In this document: positions 1 through 11,523 of the stretch, piece by piece
How positions within the stretch are numbered: position 1 is the first letter of the stretch
Layout of the letters: each line of letters starts with the position of its first letter
Assembly: GCF_033807715.1 (NCBI RefSeq)
Contig: NC_084599.1
Coordinates: 186,001 to 250,000 of the forward strand
Length of the DNA: 64,000 bases
Reading direction: 5' to 3'
From: Cololabis saira
Lineage: Eukaryota > Chordata > Actinopteri > Beloniformes > Belonidae
Translations under genes and position numbers: made by a program
The notes under the pieces: model-generated
The model's input: only the letters and a program-made list of their open reading frames with translations
Told to the model about the DNA's origin: nothing
The model's database searches: none

Positions 1-465
1 ATAAGAAAGGTTACACAACATTGAAATAACACATATTATCTTTTTCCTTTGAAGTTTTTGAAATGCCTTTTGGAATTAGATCCCCTCCCATATAAATAAG
101 AAGATGTACATGATATCCAAGCTCAATCTTATTAGCCGGTAGAGAATGTCAAGGATATGACCAATCTGCCTCAAAAAGGATACACCTCCGCAGGATATTG
201 ATGGGCCGTAACCCCCTGAAATGACAGGTTTCGTGGAGTCTGACACAAGAATCCATTAAGGCTTTAATAATCACAAGTCTGGTCCTTTGGTCCTTTGGAG
301 GTATGTGAGCAATACTCTTCAGAGGAACTCATTTTGTCCCGGTAAATTCAGGAGTCAGGGTCTGAGATCACCATAAGGAAGTGGAGAAACAAAGATTACT
401 CCTCCACAGCAAAGAGTGCTTGTGATTGTTATTTCAGTGATGAAAGACAAGACGGTTGTTTTTTA
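1..465. other. No recognisable gene upstream of the gypsy element
   Basis: I see no coding motif, LTR or known repeat here. If the gypsy element that follows were complete, its gag gene and 5' LTR should lie here or beyond the window edge. No gag-like zinc knuckle is visible in any frame, so the element is either 5'-truncated or its upstream part is too decayed to recognise. Confidence 0.5.
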
Positions 466-2046
466 TTGTGGAACATTGGGGATTCTTTTTCCCTTTTTAC
501 CCACTTTCCAAATTTAAAATTAGCTGTCCGAGAGTTAGACGTGTCATGCCTAACACTTCAATCAGCCATGACCTTAAAGGGGGGTATACACTCGGCCTTG
601 GTGGATTCTGGCTGCATGCAGTCGGTAATTCACCAAAGCCTGGTGCGACCCGAGGCTTTGATGAATGTGTCGTCCTGGGTTGAGGTGGTGTGTGTTCACG
701 GTGATGTGCATAAGTACCCCGTGGTACCAGTGGAAATTAGACACAAGGGGAAAAAGCATAGAATAAAGGCCGCGGTTAGCTCCCGCCTTTTGCATCCTCT
801 GATTCTAGGACTCGATTGGCCGGGGTTTGGAAATTTGGTGAGTCAGTGTGTGGGGATGCAATCACGGCAGACAGGGACATGCGGTATGTGCGCTGTGCTC
901 AGTGGTGACGCGAGGTTGTCCGACGCTGCAGACGGAGAGGGAGAGGGACCCGCGGAGGCTCCGGCGGAGGCTCGGCGGGACCCGCTGCACTCTATGGAAG
1001 ATTTTCCACTCGAGCAGTCTCGTGATGATACTCTACGCTCAGCCTTCGACCAAGTGATACAAATTGATGGTCACAAGGTGCGCCCTGATGCAGCGCTCAC
1101 ATATCCGCACTTTGCATTGAATAGGGACAGGTTATATCGAGTGAGCCGTGACACTAAATCTGGCCGGATTATTACCCAGTTGTTGGTACCAAAAAACCGC
1201 CGGGAAATGGTTTTCCAGGCGGCTCATTATAACCCGATGGCTGGTCACATGGGGTGCGACAAAACACTGGCACGTATAATGGACCGATTTTATTGGCTGG
1301 GCATTTGGGAGGAGGTGCGCTGCTGGTGCGCCTCCTGTCCCGAATGCCAGCTAGTTAACTCCCCGGCTGTGCCAAAAGCACCTTTGCAGCCATTGCCATT
1401 AATGGAGGTTCCATTTGAGCGGGTCGCCATGGACCTCATCGGTCCATTTCAGCGGAGCGCACGGGGATATCGTTTTGTACTAGTCCTGACGGATTATGCA
1501 ACACGTTATCCAGAGGCAGTGCCGCTGCGCACCATCTCGGCAACGAGTGTGGCGCGGGCGCTGCTTCAGGTCATCTCCCGCGTCGGGATCCCGAAAGAGA
1601 TTTTGACGGACCAGGGCACGCAGTTCATGTCACGAACACTGAGGGAACTTTACGGATTACTGGGCATTACGTCGGTTAGGACCTCCGTTTATCATCCCCA
1701 GACGGATGGTTTATGTGAGCGTTTTAACCGGACGCTTAAGTCCATGATCCGTAAGTTCATTCACGAGGACGCCCGGAATTGGGATAGGTGGCTTGATCCT
1801 CTGCTGTTTGCAGTGCGTGAGGTTCCCCAGGCCTCGACAGGGTTTTCCCCCTTTGAGCTGCTGTTTGGCAGAACACCACGGGGGGTTTTGGACCTGGTTA
1901 AGGAAAACTGGGAGGATGGTCCAAGCCCCAGTAAAAATGAGGTTCAGCACGTCTTGGAGCTGAGAGCAAAACTCCATACACTGGGGAGAATTTGCTCTCA
2001 GCCCAGGAGCGGCAACAACGGCTGTACAACAGAGGAGCCAGGCTGA
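466..2046 (+). pseudogene. gypsy pol part 1: protease and integrase
   Basis: This open frame of 526 codons carries a retropepsin-like segment at about residues 44-100 (motif LVDSGC, then LILGLDW). An integrase follows: an HHCC zinc-binding domain at about residues 253-292 (H-x6-H, then C-x2-C) and a catalytic core with Asp near 322 (MDLIGP), Asp near 380 (LTDQGTQF) and Glu 36 residues later (CERFNRT), the canonical D,D35E spacing. The integrase would insert the reverse-transcribed copy into chromosomal DNA. The frame runs out at position 2046 in unrelated residues, while the integrase C-terminal part continues in another frame, so a single indel around 1975-1985 breaks the gene. The ATG at 466 is only the first in frame; the natural protein probably began upstream with gag. 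Confidence 0.85.
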
Positions 2047-3728
2047 GAAATTTCACTCCGGGAGACAAAGTACTTGTATTGCTGCCCACTTCTAGCTCCA
2101 AATTACTCGCCAAGTGGCAAGGGCCCTTCGTGGTCACGCGGCGAGTGGGGGACGTGGACTATGAGATGGTGCGTCCTGACAGGGGTGGAGCGACACAGAT
2201 GTATCACGTCAACCTCCTTAAAGCCTGGAGGGAGGCGGTACCGGTCGCTCTGGTGACGCAGGTAAGAGAGAGAGATGAGTTGGGGCCTGAGGTGCCAAAC
2301 TCGGCGAATCCAGCCTCGCTCGCTTGTGGGGACCAGCTCTCCGCGTCCCAGAGGGCAGACCTGGCCTCGTTGCAACAGCAGTTTGCTGATGTGTTCTCTC
2401 CCTTACCAGGACGCACAAACCTCATAGAGCACCAGATTGTGACACGCCCGGGGGTGACGGTGCGCTCACGTCCCTACCGGCTGCCGGAACACAAACGCAA
2501 AGTGGTGAAGGCCGAATTGGACGCCATGCTGGCAATGGGGGTAATAGAAGAGTCCCACAGTGGCTGGTCTAGTCCCATCGTTCTGGTGCGGAAGAAGGAT
2601 GGGTCTATACGCTTCTGTGTGGACTATCGCAAGGTGAATGAGGTGTCACGTTTTGACGCGTACCCGATGCCTCGGGTCGACGAGCTCCTGGATCGGCTGG
2701 GCACAGCTCGCTTTTTCACGACACTGGATTTGACCAAGGGCTACTGGCAGATTCCCATGTCTCCAGAGTCTAAGGAGAACACGGCTTTCTCCACTCCGTA
2801 CGGTTTGTACCAATTTCGCACACTTCCGTTCGGCTTGTTCGGAGCCCCTGCCACGTTTCAGCGTCTCATGGACAGAGTACTGCGCCCGCATGCTGCGTAT
2901 GCTGCCGCCTATCTAGATGACGTCATCATCTATAGTGACAGCTGGGCGGAGCATGTGCGGCAGGTGGGTGCGGTGCTCGGTTCACTGAGACAGGCGGGGC
3001 TCACGGCCAACCCGAAGAAGTGTGTGGTTGGACGGAGGGAGGTACGGTATCTGGGGTACCACTTGGGAGGCGGGCAGGTGCGTCCCCAGGTAGACAAGAC
3101 AGCTGCGATTGCGGCCTGCCCAAGACCCAAGACCAAAAAGGAGGTTAGGCAGTTCTTGGGGCTGGCGGGGTATTATCGGCGGTTCATTCCGGACTTTGCC
3201 GATCTGTCCAGCCCCCTGACTGACCTGACCCGAAAGGGTGCCTCAGATCCGGTCCAGTGGACGGAGCAGTGCCAGCAGGTGTTTGAGAGGGTGAAACAGG
3301 CCCTCTACGGGGAGCCGCTCCTTTATACTCCTGACTTTTCTCTCCCTTTTGTTCTGCAGACTGATGCCTCGAACAGAGGGCTGGGGGCCGTTTTGTCCCA
3401 GCAGGTGGAGGGGACGGACCGCCCCGTGCTATACATCAGCCGCAAGCTGTCGGAGAGGGAGGGGCGGTATAGCACGGTGGAGAAGGAGTGCCTCGCCATT
3501 CGGTGGGCGGTCGGGTCCCTGCGCTACTACCTCCTGGGGCGCCCATTCACCCTCTGGTCGGATCATGCTCCCCTCCAGTGGCTCCATCGCATGAAAGATA
3601 ACAATGGGCGGATCACACGTTGGTATTTGGCTTTACAGCCCTTTAATTTCAGAGTGGTTCACAGGCCGGGGGCTCAGATGGCGGTCCCTGACTTCCTCTC
3701 CCGCTCCGGGGGGGGGAGAGTTGGCTAG
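1992..3728 (+). pseudogene. gypsy pol part 2: integrase C-terminus, reverse transcriptase, RNase H
   Basis: An open frame of about 578 codons continues the polyprotein after the frameshift. Residues 5-90 are the integrase C-terminal module (LLAKWQGPF, then YHVNLLKAW). Residues 150-330 are the RT, with VLVRKKDGSIRFCVDYRK, TTLDLTKGYWQIP and the catalytic YLDD near 306. RNase H starts near 455 (LQTDASNRGLGAVL) and includes EKECLAIRWA and WSDHAPLQWL. The frame ends PDFLSRSGGG, typical of a gypsy RNase H/connection end. Nothing but the one upstream indel looks damaged, so this copy is fairly young. There is no start codon of its own; translation would depend on the upstream frame. Confidence 0.88.
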
Positions 3729-3766
3729 GCCGGACGGTCCCCGGCCTGAGTCGGGCGATGGGGGTA

Positions 3767-4068
3767 TGTGGCAGGGTGCAGGATTGGGGCGTGGTCTGCA
3801 GGGGAGAGAGGGAGTGCGGGGGAGTGGCGCACAGGTGACGCGGCTGGAACAGCTGACGGTACACAGGTGAATCTAATCATTCTCTGTGTATTTCAGTAGG
3901 GTGTGGGCTCTGGAGACGGGAAAAGGATGGAAGCAGACCAGAGGGGACGAGCAGCTCGGCTGACGAGGCCTCTGAATTGTTTGTGCACGAAACAAAGAGA
4001 AATAAAAGTCGTTGCAAAGATCCCGGTGTCCGCTGTCTCTGTGACCCCCGTAGCATCACCCTGCTACA
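3767..4068 (+). repeat. 3' LTR of the Gmr1-like element (302 bp)
   Basis: It starts TGTGGCAGGGTG and ends CACCCTGCTACA, an inverted terminal pair with one mismatch, as expected for TG...CA LTR ends. It follows a purine-rich stretch (about 3750-3766) that would act as polypurine tract. A polyadenylation signal AATAAA lies at 4001-4006. No partner LTR is in the window, so element age cannot be estimated from LTR divergence. Confidence 0.8.
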
Positions 4069-4275
4069 GTCACTAAACATTAAGGAAACAAACTTCATTC
4101 TGTTTAGTCACAATTACAAGAAACACACTAAGAACTTAACAGTGATGATTGATAATGTTTCAATAGATAATGTTAAATCGACTCGTTTTCTTGGTGTGCT
4201 AATTGATGAAAACTTATCATGGAAACCTTACATTTCACTAATTGAATCTAAAATAGCAAAAATAATTGGAATTAA
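4069..4275 (+). pseudogene. LINE reverse transcriptase C-terminal fragment
   Basis: One frame reads the segment after the RT catalytic centre of a non-LTR retrotransposon: KSTRFLGVLIDENLSWK followed by a helix ending IAKIIGIK. The pattern FLGVxIDxxLxWxxHI is typical of LINE RTs. It begins exactly at the LTR boundary and stops where repeat R1 starts (AAAGCTGCAAGCAGC), so it is a scrap between two other elements. The clade is not resolved. Confidence 0.7.
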
Positions 4276-4280
4276 AGCTG

Positions 4281-5668
4281 CAAGCAGCGATGAACAGGCC
4301 CTCGCACTCACGGCCACCACCCCCCAAAAGCATATCAGAAATGACACCACCCACGACTCTCTATGTCAAACGATTCAAAAGTTATAGCAGAAAATAGGGA
4401 CAACCAATCAGAAGAAGGGGCTAGACTAATTCAGGCCAATGAAGGTCAAGGACTCAAAAACAGAGTCTGATGACACCACCCACGACTCTGTGTCAAACCA
4501 TTCAAAAGTTATAGCAGAAAAAAGGGACATCCAATCAGCAGAAGGGGCGGGGCTAATTAAGGCCAGTGAAGCTCAAGGACTCAATACCGAGTCCGATGAC
4601 ACCACCCACGACTCTTTATGTCAAACCATTCAAAAGTTATGGCAGAGAAAAGTATTTTAGGGGGTGCTGTTGAGCCGTTAGGCAACGCCCATTAATGCAA
4701 ACCATGAAATATCAAATTTATCGCCAGGCCTGGCTTGCATGCAAAATTTTGTGACTTTTGGGGAACTATCAAATATGGACCAATCAGATGAAGGGGGGGG
4801 CGCGCTTTTTGGCGTCTAGCGTCACCACGGTAACGAAAAGAGAAAAGTAATGCGCGTAGTCGCAGCATGGAGACGCATATTTTTATGTATAACACACCTG
4901 GGTGCACGCTACGGTTCGGGCCGTATTAACTGTCGAAGGAATGACATAAATTGCTCCAAAATTACGCGATTAATTCAGAATGTTCAAAATGGCTGACTTC
5001 CAGTTCGGTTTCGGCCATGGCGCCAAGAGACTTTTCTTTAAGTTGCGACATGATGTGTACCGATTTTCGTTCATGTACGTCAAACTGTATTATGGGGCTT
5101 GAGGCACAAAGTTTTTTCTGTCTGAACCAATCAGATGAAGGGTGGGTGCGCTTTTTAGCGTTTAGCGTCGCCACGGTAACACTTTTGAAAGAGAAAAGTA
5201 ATGCGTGTTGTCGCAGAATGGAGACGCACATTTTGATGTATAACACACCTGGGTGCACATTAAAGTTCGGGCTGTATTAACTGCCGAATAATTGGCATAA
5301 ATTCCGCCAAAATGACACGATTAATTCAAAATGGCTGACTTCCTGTTAAGTTTCGGCCATGGCGCCAAGAGACTTTTCTTTAAGTTGTGACATGATACAG
5401 GTGTGTACCGATTTTCGTGCATGTACGTCAAACCGTATTGTGGAGCTTGAGGCACAAAGTTTTCAAGGGGGCGCTGTTGAGCCGTTAGGCCATGCCCATT
5501 AATGCAAACCATTAAATATCACATTTTTCGCCAGGCCTGGCTTGCGTGCAAAATTTGGTGACTTTTTGGGCACGTTTCGGGGGGCAAAAAGGCCCTCCTT
5601 TTGTCAGAAGAAAAATAATTCCTACAGATAGAATAGGGCCTTCGCACTGTCAGTGCTCGGGCCCTAAT
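4281..5668 (+). repeat. High-copy repeat R1, copy 1
   Basis: It starts AAGCTGCAAGCAGC and ends GCTCGGGCCCTAATAA. The same family is present inverted at 33685-34953 and direct at 60511-61353. This copy is longest because it holds two internal duplications: a unit of about 130-150 bp containing TGACACCACCCACGACTC (three times between 4330 and 4640) and a block of about 340 bp containing ACACACCTGGGTGCAC (near 4887 and 5237). I see no open frame, TIR or tRNA-like head. I do not know the class. Confidence 0.75.
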
Positions 5669-7085
<1,417 letters not shown>

Positions 7086-7095
7086 ATTCAAGCTA

Positions 7096-7502
7096 TAGGG
7101 GCACGGTGGCGCAGCTGGTATTGCAGCCGTCTCACAGCAAGAAGGTCCTGGGTTCAATTCCCGCTGTGGGCGCTGAATGCGTGTTAAGTTCCCCCACGAC
7201 TTCAGCGCCCACACCCTGGGTGGGGCTGGCGAAAGGGACTTTCTGTGTGGAGTGTGCATGTTCTCCCAATGTTCCCTTGGTAGATGTGAGCTAACCTCAC
7301 AAAAACACAGTACTGCCCCCTCTGGCCAGCCGGGGCGCCAGATTGGGTGGGGAGGATCCTGCCAGAATAACGTGATCCTTCCACGCGCTACGTCTGTAGT
7401 ATGTAGGAGGCTTGAGCTCAGTGTAGGGCCCTCCCTGGAGTGGTAGAGGATGGCAATGCCCACGACTGTCACTTAGGTAAGAGTGGGGAGAAAAACTGGG
7501 TG
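7096..7502 (+). mobile_element. tRNA-headed SINE, 407 bp, with 10-bp target-site duplication
   Basis: The flanks are exact duplicates, ATTCAAGCTA at 7086-7095 and 7503-7512. The head resembles a tRNA with internal RNA polymerase III promoter: A-box-like TGGCGCAGCTGGT and B-box-like GGTTCAATTCC. The middle shares the segment CTTTCTGTGTGGAGTGTGCATG with the SINEs near 34400 and 46780, but the 3' half differs and lacks their ATGG tail, so it is a separate subfamily. Mobilisation would be by a LINE RT in trans. Confidence 0.85.
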
Positions 7503-7512
7503 ATTCAAGCTA

Positions 7513-8045
7513 AAAAGTTATAGGTGAGTAAGGAGATGGCATATGACTGACTTAATAAATTATCTTTTTACATCATCCAGGTTGCGCAGTAGTTTGAATA
7601 CTGCATAATACATTAAGATTGTCATTTTATAGTGTGCCCTCATATTCTATCTAGACTGTTGTATACGTGAACATATGTCATTAGATATGTTGCAAGTAGC
7701 TTGATAAACATAGAGATGTACTTAACATCCATCCATCTAAACCTTCTTCCTATTCAGGGAGATGGGGGTCACCCTGAATAGATCACCAGTCCATCACAAG
7801 GCCAGACAAACCACCACTCAGTCATTCCTGTCAATGTTGAATCCCAGCCTTTCATGCATGCTTTTGGACTGTGGGATGTTTAACATTTGATGTAAGCACA
7901 AACATTCAGAGTAAAATCATTGTAAATTGCACAGTAACAAGACAAAAGATAGCAAAACAAGACAAATGAAAATGTAAAAAAAAATGACATTAGAGGGGGA
8001 TGTGTTGCTACTGTGTTGTGTACCTTTAATACTTTTTGAAATGTC
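7513..8045. other. Gene-free stretch with a diverged SINE tail
   Basis: Positions about 7727-7870 resemble, on the minus strand, the diverged 3' half of the ATGG-tailed SINE (CATCCATC, then GATCACCAGTCCATCACAAG). The remainder shows nothing recognisable. Confidence 0.45.
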
Positions 8046-8061
8046 CATCTAATAATAGCTT

Positions 8062-8298
8062 TTTTTTTTGCTAACTAACCCCAAAACCTACAGAGCAAGC
8101 ATGCAGGTGAACAAGCCAGTGTGTATGTCTATGTGTGTGTGTGTGGCTGTATGTGTGTGTGTGCATGCGTGTATATGTATGTGTGGCTAAGTGTGTGTGT
8201 GTTTATGCATATTTGTAACTATGTGTGCGTATGTGTACATGTATGAATATATATATGTGTATGTGTGCGTGAGTGCGTGAGTGAGTGCCCTCCCCCCG
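8062..8298 (-). mobile_element. Retro-inserted sequence with 16-bp target-site duplication
   Basis: CATCTAATAATAGCTT occurs at 8046-8061 and again at 8299-8314. The enclosed 237 bp begin with a T-run (a poly(A) tail on the minus strand) and are mostly imperfect TG repeats. Long duplication plus poly(A) is the signature of LINE-type target-primed insertion. I do not recognise the source sequence, and slippage in the TG tract may have altered it. Confidence 0.6.
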
Positions 8299-8325
8299 CA
8301 TCTAATAATAGCTTGAGTTAACATG

Positions 8326-8520
8326 AAGAATTTTTTTTTAAGATTTTGTGGCCCTAGTGGCCTTCATTTTAAGTGTAGACAGGAAGGGCATAGAGAGAGG
8401 AATGAGGACGACATGCAGCAAACGGCTGCAGGCCAGGACTCGAACCTGCGACCGCTGCAGGAGGACTGTAGTATCATTACATGGGCCGCTTGTTTTAACC
8501 ACTGTGCCACCCAGCAGCCC
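8326..8520 (-). mobile_element. tRNA-derived SINE with poly(A) tail, copy 1
   Basis: On the minus strand it reads a tRNA-like head with B-box-like GGTTCGAGTCC, then a body ending in a poly(A) run (T-run at 8331-8339). The likely target-site duplication is TAACATG (8319-8325 and 8521-8527). It is the same family as 40722-40915, which has a 17-bp duplication and clearer ends. Confidence 0.8.
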
Positions 8521-8527
8521 TAACATG

Positions 8528-8904
8528 GATGTTTTAAATGCCAAATTGCAATACAATGACATATTTTAGGAACCAGTAAGAATTAATAAGAAAATGAATG
8601 GCTGGCTGTGGGAAATTACATCTGAACAAAACCAGAATCTGCAGAAGCCGTAGGACTTGTAAATGAAGGACATAAGAAGCACCCCAAGTGACATGACCAT
8701 CTGCAAAGTACGGAACATTATGCAGATACAGTATGGATTAGAACATGTTATCCATCACATAGAGTGAGGCACCTATGTTGTCCTAATACAAAAGACTAAC
8801 CTTCTCCTGCTTCCAGCGCCTGCTTCCTCAGAGATGATTTGATTTACCTTGGCTGTATTTTGTGCTCTATCACAGGCTCTAACAGGCAAATCCTCCATCA
8901 GTGA
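8528..8904. other. Gene-free stretch
   Basis: Nothing recognisable on either strand. Confidence 0.5.
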
Positions 8905-10130
8905 AAATTAAAGAATTTCTTTCCTCTGCAGGGCGGTCTTTGCTGATTCTTGGCATTTTGGATAGACCATCTGCATTGCCATGATCTGCAGATCATTCTT
9001 AGGGTAGCCAATGAAGGAATAAGTACCTTGGGCCCCAACATTGCCAGGAATGGTTTTTGATCACTGATGAGAGTAAACTGTCTTCCATAAAGATACTTAT
9101 GGAACTTCCATCCATCCATCCATCCATCCATCCATCCATCCATCCATCCATCCATTCCATCCATCCATCCATCCATCCATCCATCCATCAATCCATCAAT
9201 CCATCCATTATCTATACCCGCTACATCCTTTGCAGGGTCACGGGGGTCTGCTGGAGCCTATCCCAGTTATCCCAGGGCCACATATATACACACAACCAGA
9301 CATACTCATGGCCCACAGTCCGATGCAAACTATGTGATTATATGAACAGTGGAGGCCTTAAGTGAACTTTATGGCCTTTAAGGCCTAACTCTGAGACCAG
9401 CCTTGATTTTCCTTACAGCTGACCGCATGGTTGAAACAAAGGAACCCCCCATGGTGTCTCAAAGTCCAAAAAGGATTGGCATTGACAGCCCTTCAGAGAT
9501 AAGGAACAGCCTTCTGATTGGGTATGGGCCCCAAACTGCAGGGGGGGGGGGTGCATTCTGCAGCCTGGGCCCCTACAAAGAGCAGACTCCCCCCTCTCCC
9601 GGTCTCTTCTCTCTTTCCTCTCTCCTTCCTGCAGGCCTCTGCTGCCTCGGACCTGTCCACGCTCTCATGGAGTTCCTTGTGAGCAAGGAACTACTATAGC
9701 ATGAAGAGCCACTAGCCACGGACCTCTGCCATGATCGTGACCAAAGAAGCGTCTGTCTGGAGCTGCAACTGGTGGCCCACGAGTGTTCCGAGCCCCAGAG
9801 GAGCCGAACCAGGGACTCTGCATGCCTCGACGTGAATGCCTTTGGACCATGCCACCGTGCTGCCCACTTATGGAACTTCTTTACTTCAAAATGTATTGCT
9901 AGGGCTTCCTTCTCTATTTGTACATATTTGCTCTCTGCTGTTGTTAATAAGGAAGAGACAAGAGCTATGGGTTTCTCCTCCCCATTTTCCATCACATGTG
10001 AGATGACTGCCTCAATGCCATAAGGCAAGGCATCACAGGCTAAATTCAAGTGGGTTTCTAGTATCGTAATGGACTGCTGCTTTGCTGCACAGTAGCTATT
10101 GCTTTGCACCTTTGAATGGATTTTCACATT
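8905..10130 (-). pseudogene. Decayed gypsy pol fragment (RNase H region), split by a SINE
   Basis: Read on the minus strand, 10127-9880 encodes a gypsy RNase H: ACDALPYGIEAVISHVM (usual ACDASPYG), then AESKYVQIEKEALAI and VKKFHK. The match continues at 9094-8955 with [15 protein letters not shown] and PSLATLR, and at about 8950-8910 with [10 protein letters not shown], close to the usual end of gypsy pol; the segment just before that is deleted. A SINE sits exactly between FHK and YLYG (9109-9865) with a 14-bp duplication. No RT or integrase part is seen nearby. Confidence 0.78.
9109..9865 (-). mobile_element. ATGG-tailed SINE, 757-bp copy, with 14-bp target-site duplication
   Basis: ACTTATGGAACTTC is duplicated at 9095-9108 and 9866-9879. 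On the minus strand the insert opens GGGCAGCACGGTGGC, the family's tRNA-like head (B-box-like GGTTCGGCTCC), and ends in AGATAATGGATGGATTG with a long ATGG-type tail, the CCAT run at 9109-9205. The centre differs from the 455-bp copy at 46603 and includes a run of ten G near 9541, so it is a longer or composite subfamily. It disrupts the RNase H reading frame of the host gypsy. Confidence 0.82.
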
Positions 10131-10784
10131 TTGGTGGCTCCTTTCTCCCGTTTTTTTTTTTCGTTAGTTGATATGGTGTATTTTCCCGCCATTGGAGAGG
10201 GTATGTTTTTGTGTGTGTGTGTGTGTTTTTTTATCAATATGTGCTGCTGTTCCCCAAAGCTCAAGAAGACTCCCTCAAATGTCAATCACAAGATATTCAA
10301 TTTACTGTCATAAATTAGAGAAACTATAAAAAGTTTATATTTAAGGAGGTACAATCTGAGAATTTTGACTTTTTATTCTTAAAATAAAAGATCCGAAACA
10401 ATTAGTCGATTATCGAAATAGTTGGTGATTAATTGCATTTCCATCCCATATTAATAACATAATCACATTTTTAATATAATTGAAACTTCAACGTACAACT
10501 TGTTTTTTCTATTCCCTTGACCTACTGCATATCAATGTTTGAAATATCCACTTGTAGTTTTTTGTTTGGGCTGATGTGAGGTTTAACAAAATAGCATCCA
10601 CTGAAACATTTTCATACAGAATTAAGTTTTGACAGGAATTAGTACCGAAATCATTATTACAACTAGATAAAAAGGCTCAAGAAGAATCTCAACAGTGGAA
10701 GGGGAGGAAACACTGTTCTTACTGGAAACGCTGGTTTCGGGGATGGTGTCTTTAAATTCATATCAGAGTGCCTTAACCTTAATC
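10131..10784. other. Gene-free stretch
   Basis: No gene is seen. There is a short GT run near 10211-10226 and an otherwise AT-rich sequence without recognisable repeats. Confidence 0.5.
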
Positions 10785-11010
10785 TTAACCTATTGCCCCC
10801 GACAGACCCGGTACCGGGTCCACCAGCTTAATGCACCAGTTCATGTGTGAAAAAGTTACTCAAGTGCTGTCAGGGTATTTTATTTCAACTGTTACTCAAA
10901 CTAGAAGCCGTAAAGCCAATACGTCAAAATTCCAAGTACGTTTTGTCGAGAAAGTATTTGATTTATAACAACTTCAAAATACATATGCAACTAATGATGG
11001 CGCCACCAAC
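10785..11010 (-). repeat. Unclassified repeat X, copy 1, ending in a perfect palindrome
   Basis: Its reverse complement matches 22340-22590 over most of its length (TTGCATATGTATTTT, GTTGTTATAAATCAAATACTTT, ACCCTGACAG, ACTTGAGTAACTTT, ACATGAACTGGTGCAT). Its outer edge has the 16-bp palindrome GACCCGGTACCGGGTC (about 10806-10821). A third partial match, ACAGTACCGGGTCCAGCAGC, is near 61650. No coding sequence is visible. The 280 bp up to 11291 contain nothing I recognise. Confidence 0.65.
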
Positions 11011-11523
11011 ATGAGCAACACCCGCAACAAAACACAACTGAACGCAAGAACAATTTTCTCCACCCCAACGTAGTGGGTATCATATGAAACTACAAAAAGC
11101 TACAATTTCAGATGATATCGAACATAATCACTTCATGCTAATCTGAAAACAAACAGAAAGCCAAAATTCACATTTCACAGCCAGCACATCAGATTGCGTG
11201 TTCAACACACGGTACATCAACAAATCCCAAAGCAATTCTCACCAAAAGCAGTATATTTTATTTCCTTACCATTTTGTTATCTTCATGCACGGTCAATGGA
11301 GCGAAGCTAACACTGGAGAAACGTGTCCTCTCTTGTTGATTCCTGTCAGCACTCGTGCTGCTACATTTTGGATCAGCTGGATCCTATTCAGCAAATTACT
11401 TGGACATCCTGCTAATAACACATTACAGTAATCTATTCTAGAAATTTCCGCATCACTCTTCGAGAGGATTTTCCTAATCTTTGCAATATTATGTAGATGG
11501 GAAAATGCTATTTTACAAACCTG

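Larger units (their letters stand above)
466..4068 (+). mobile_element. Gmr1-like Ty3/gypsy retrotransposon, 5' incomplete
   Basis: The pol domains come in the order protease, integrase, reverse transcriptase, RNase H, then a 3' LTR. Ordinary Ty3/gypsy elements have integrase last. Integrase before RT is the hallmark of the Gmr1 group, first known from Atlantic cod and otherwise seen in Ty1/copia. Sequence similarity (RT with YLDD, D,D35E integrase) is of gypsy type, so this is a rearranged gypsy and not copia. One frameshift near position 1980 separates integrase from RT. The 5' LTR and gag are not visible. The LTR is followed directly by a LINE fragment, which suggests insertion into an older LINE. 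Confidence 0.85.

Noticed and set aside
4439..5280. Several short frames in repeat R1
   Set aside because: Not conserved between R1 copies and no protein-like pattern.
8898..9191. Single protein combining MDGW repeats with an RNase H-like end
   Set aside because: The MDGW part is the SINE's CCAT tail; only the RNase H-like part is real and belongs to the host gypsy.
9573..10127. 184-codon minus-strand protein
   Set aside because: Chimera: residues up to FHK are gypsy RNase H, the remainder is the inserted SINE head.
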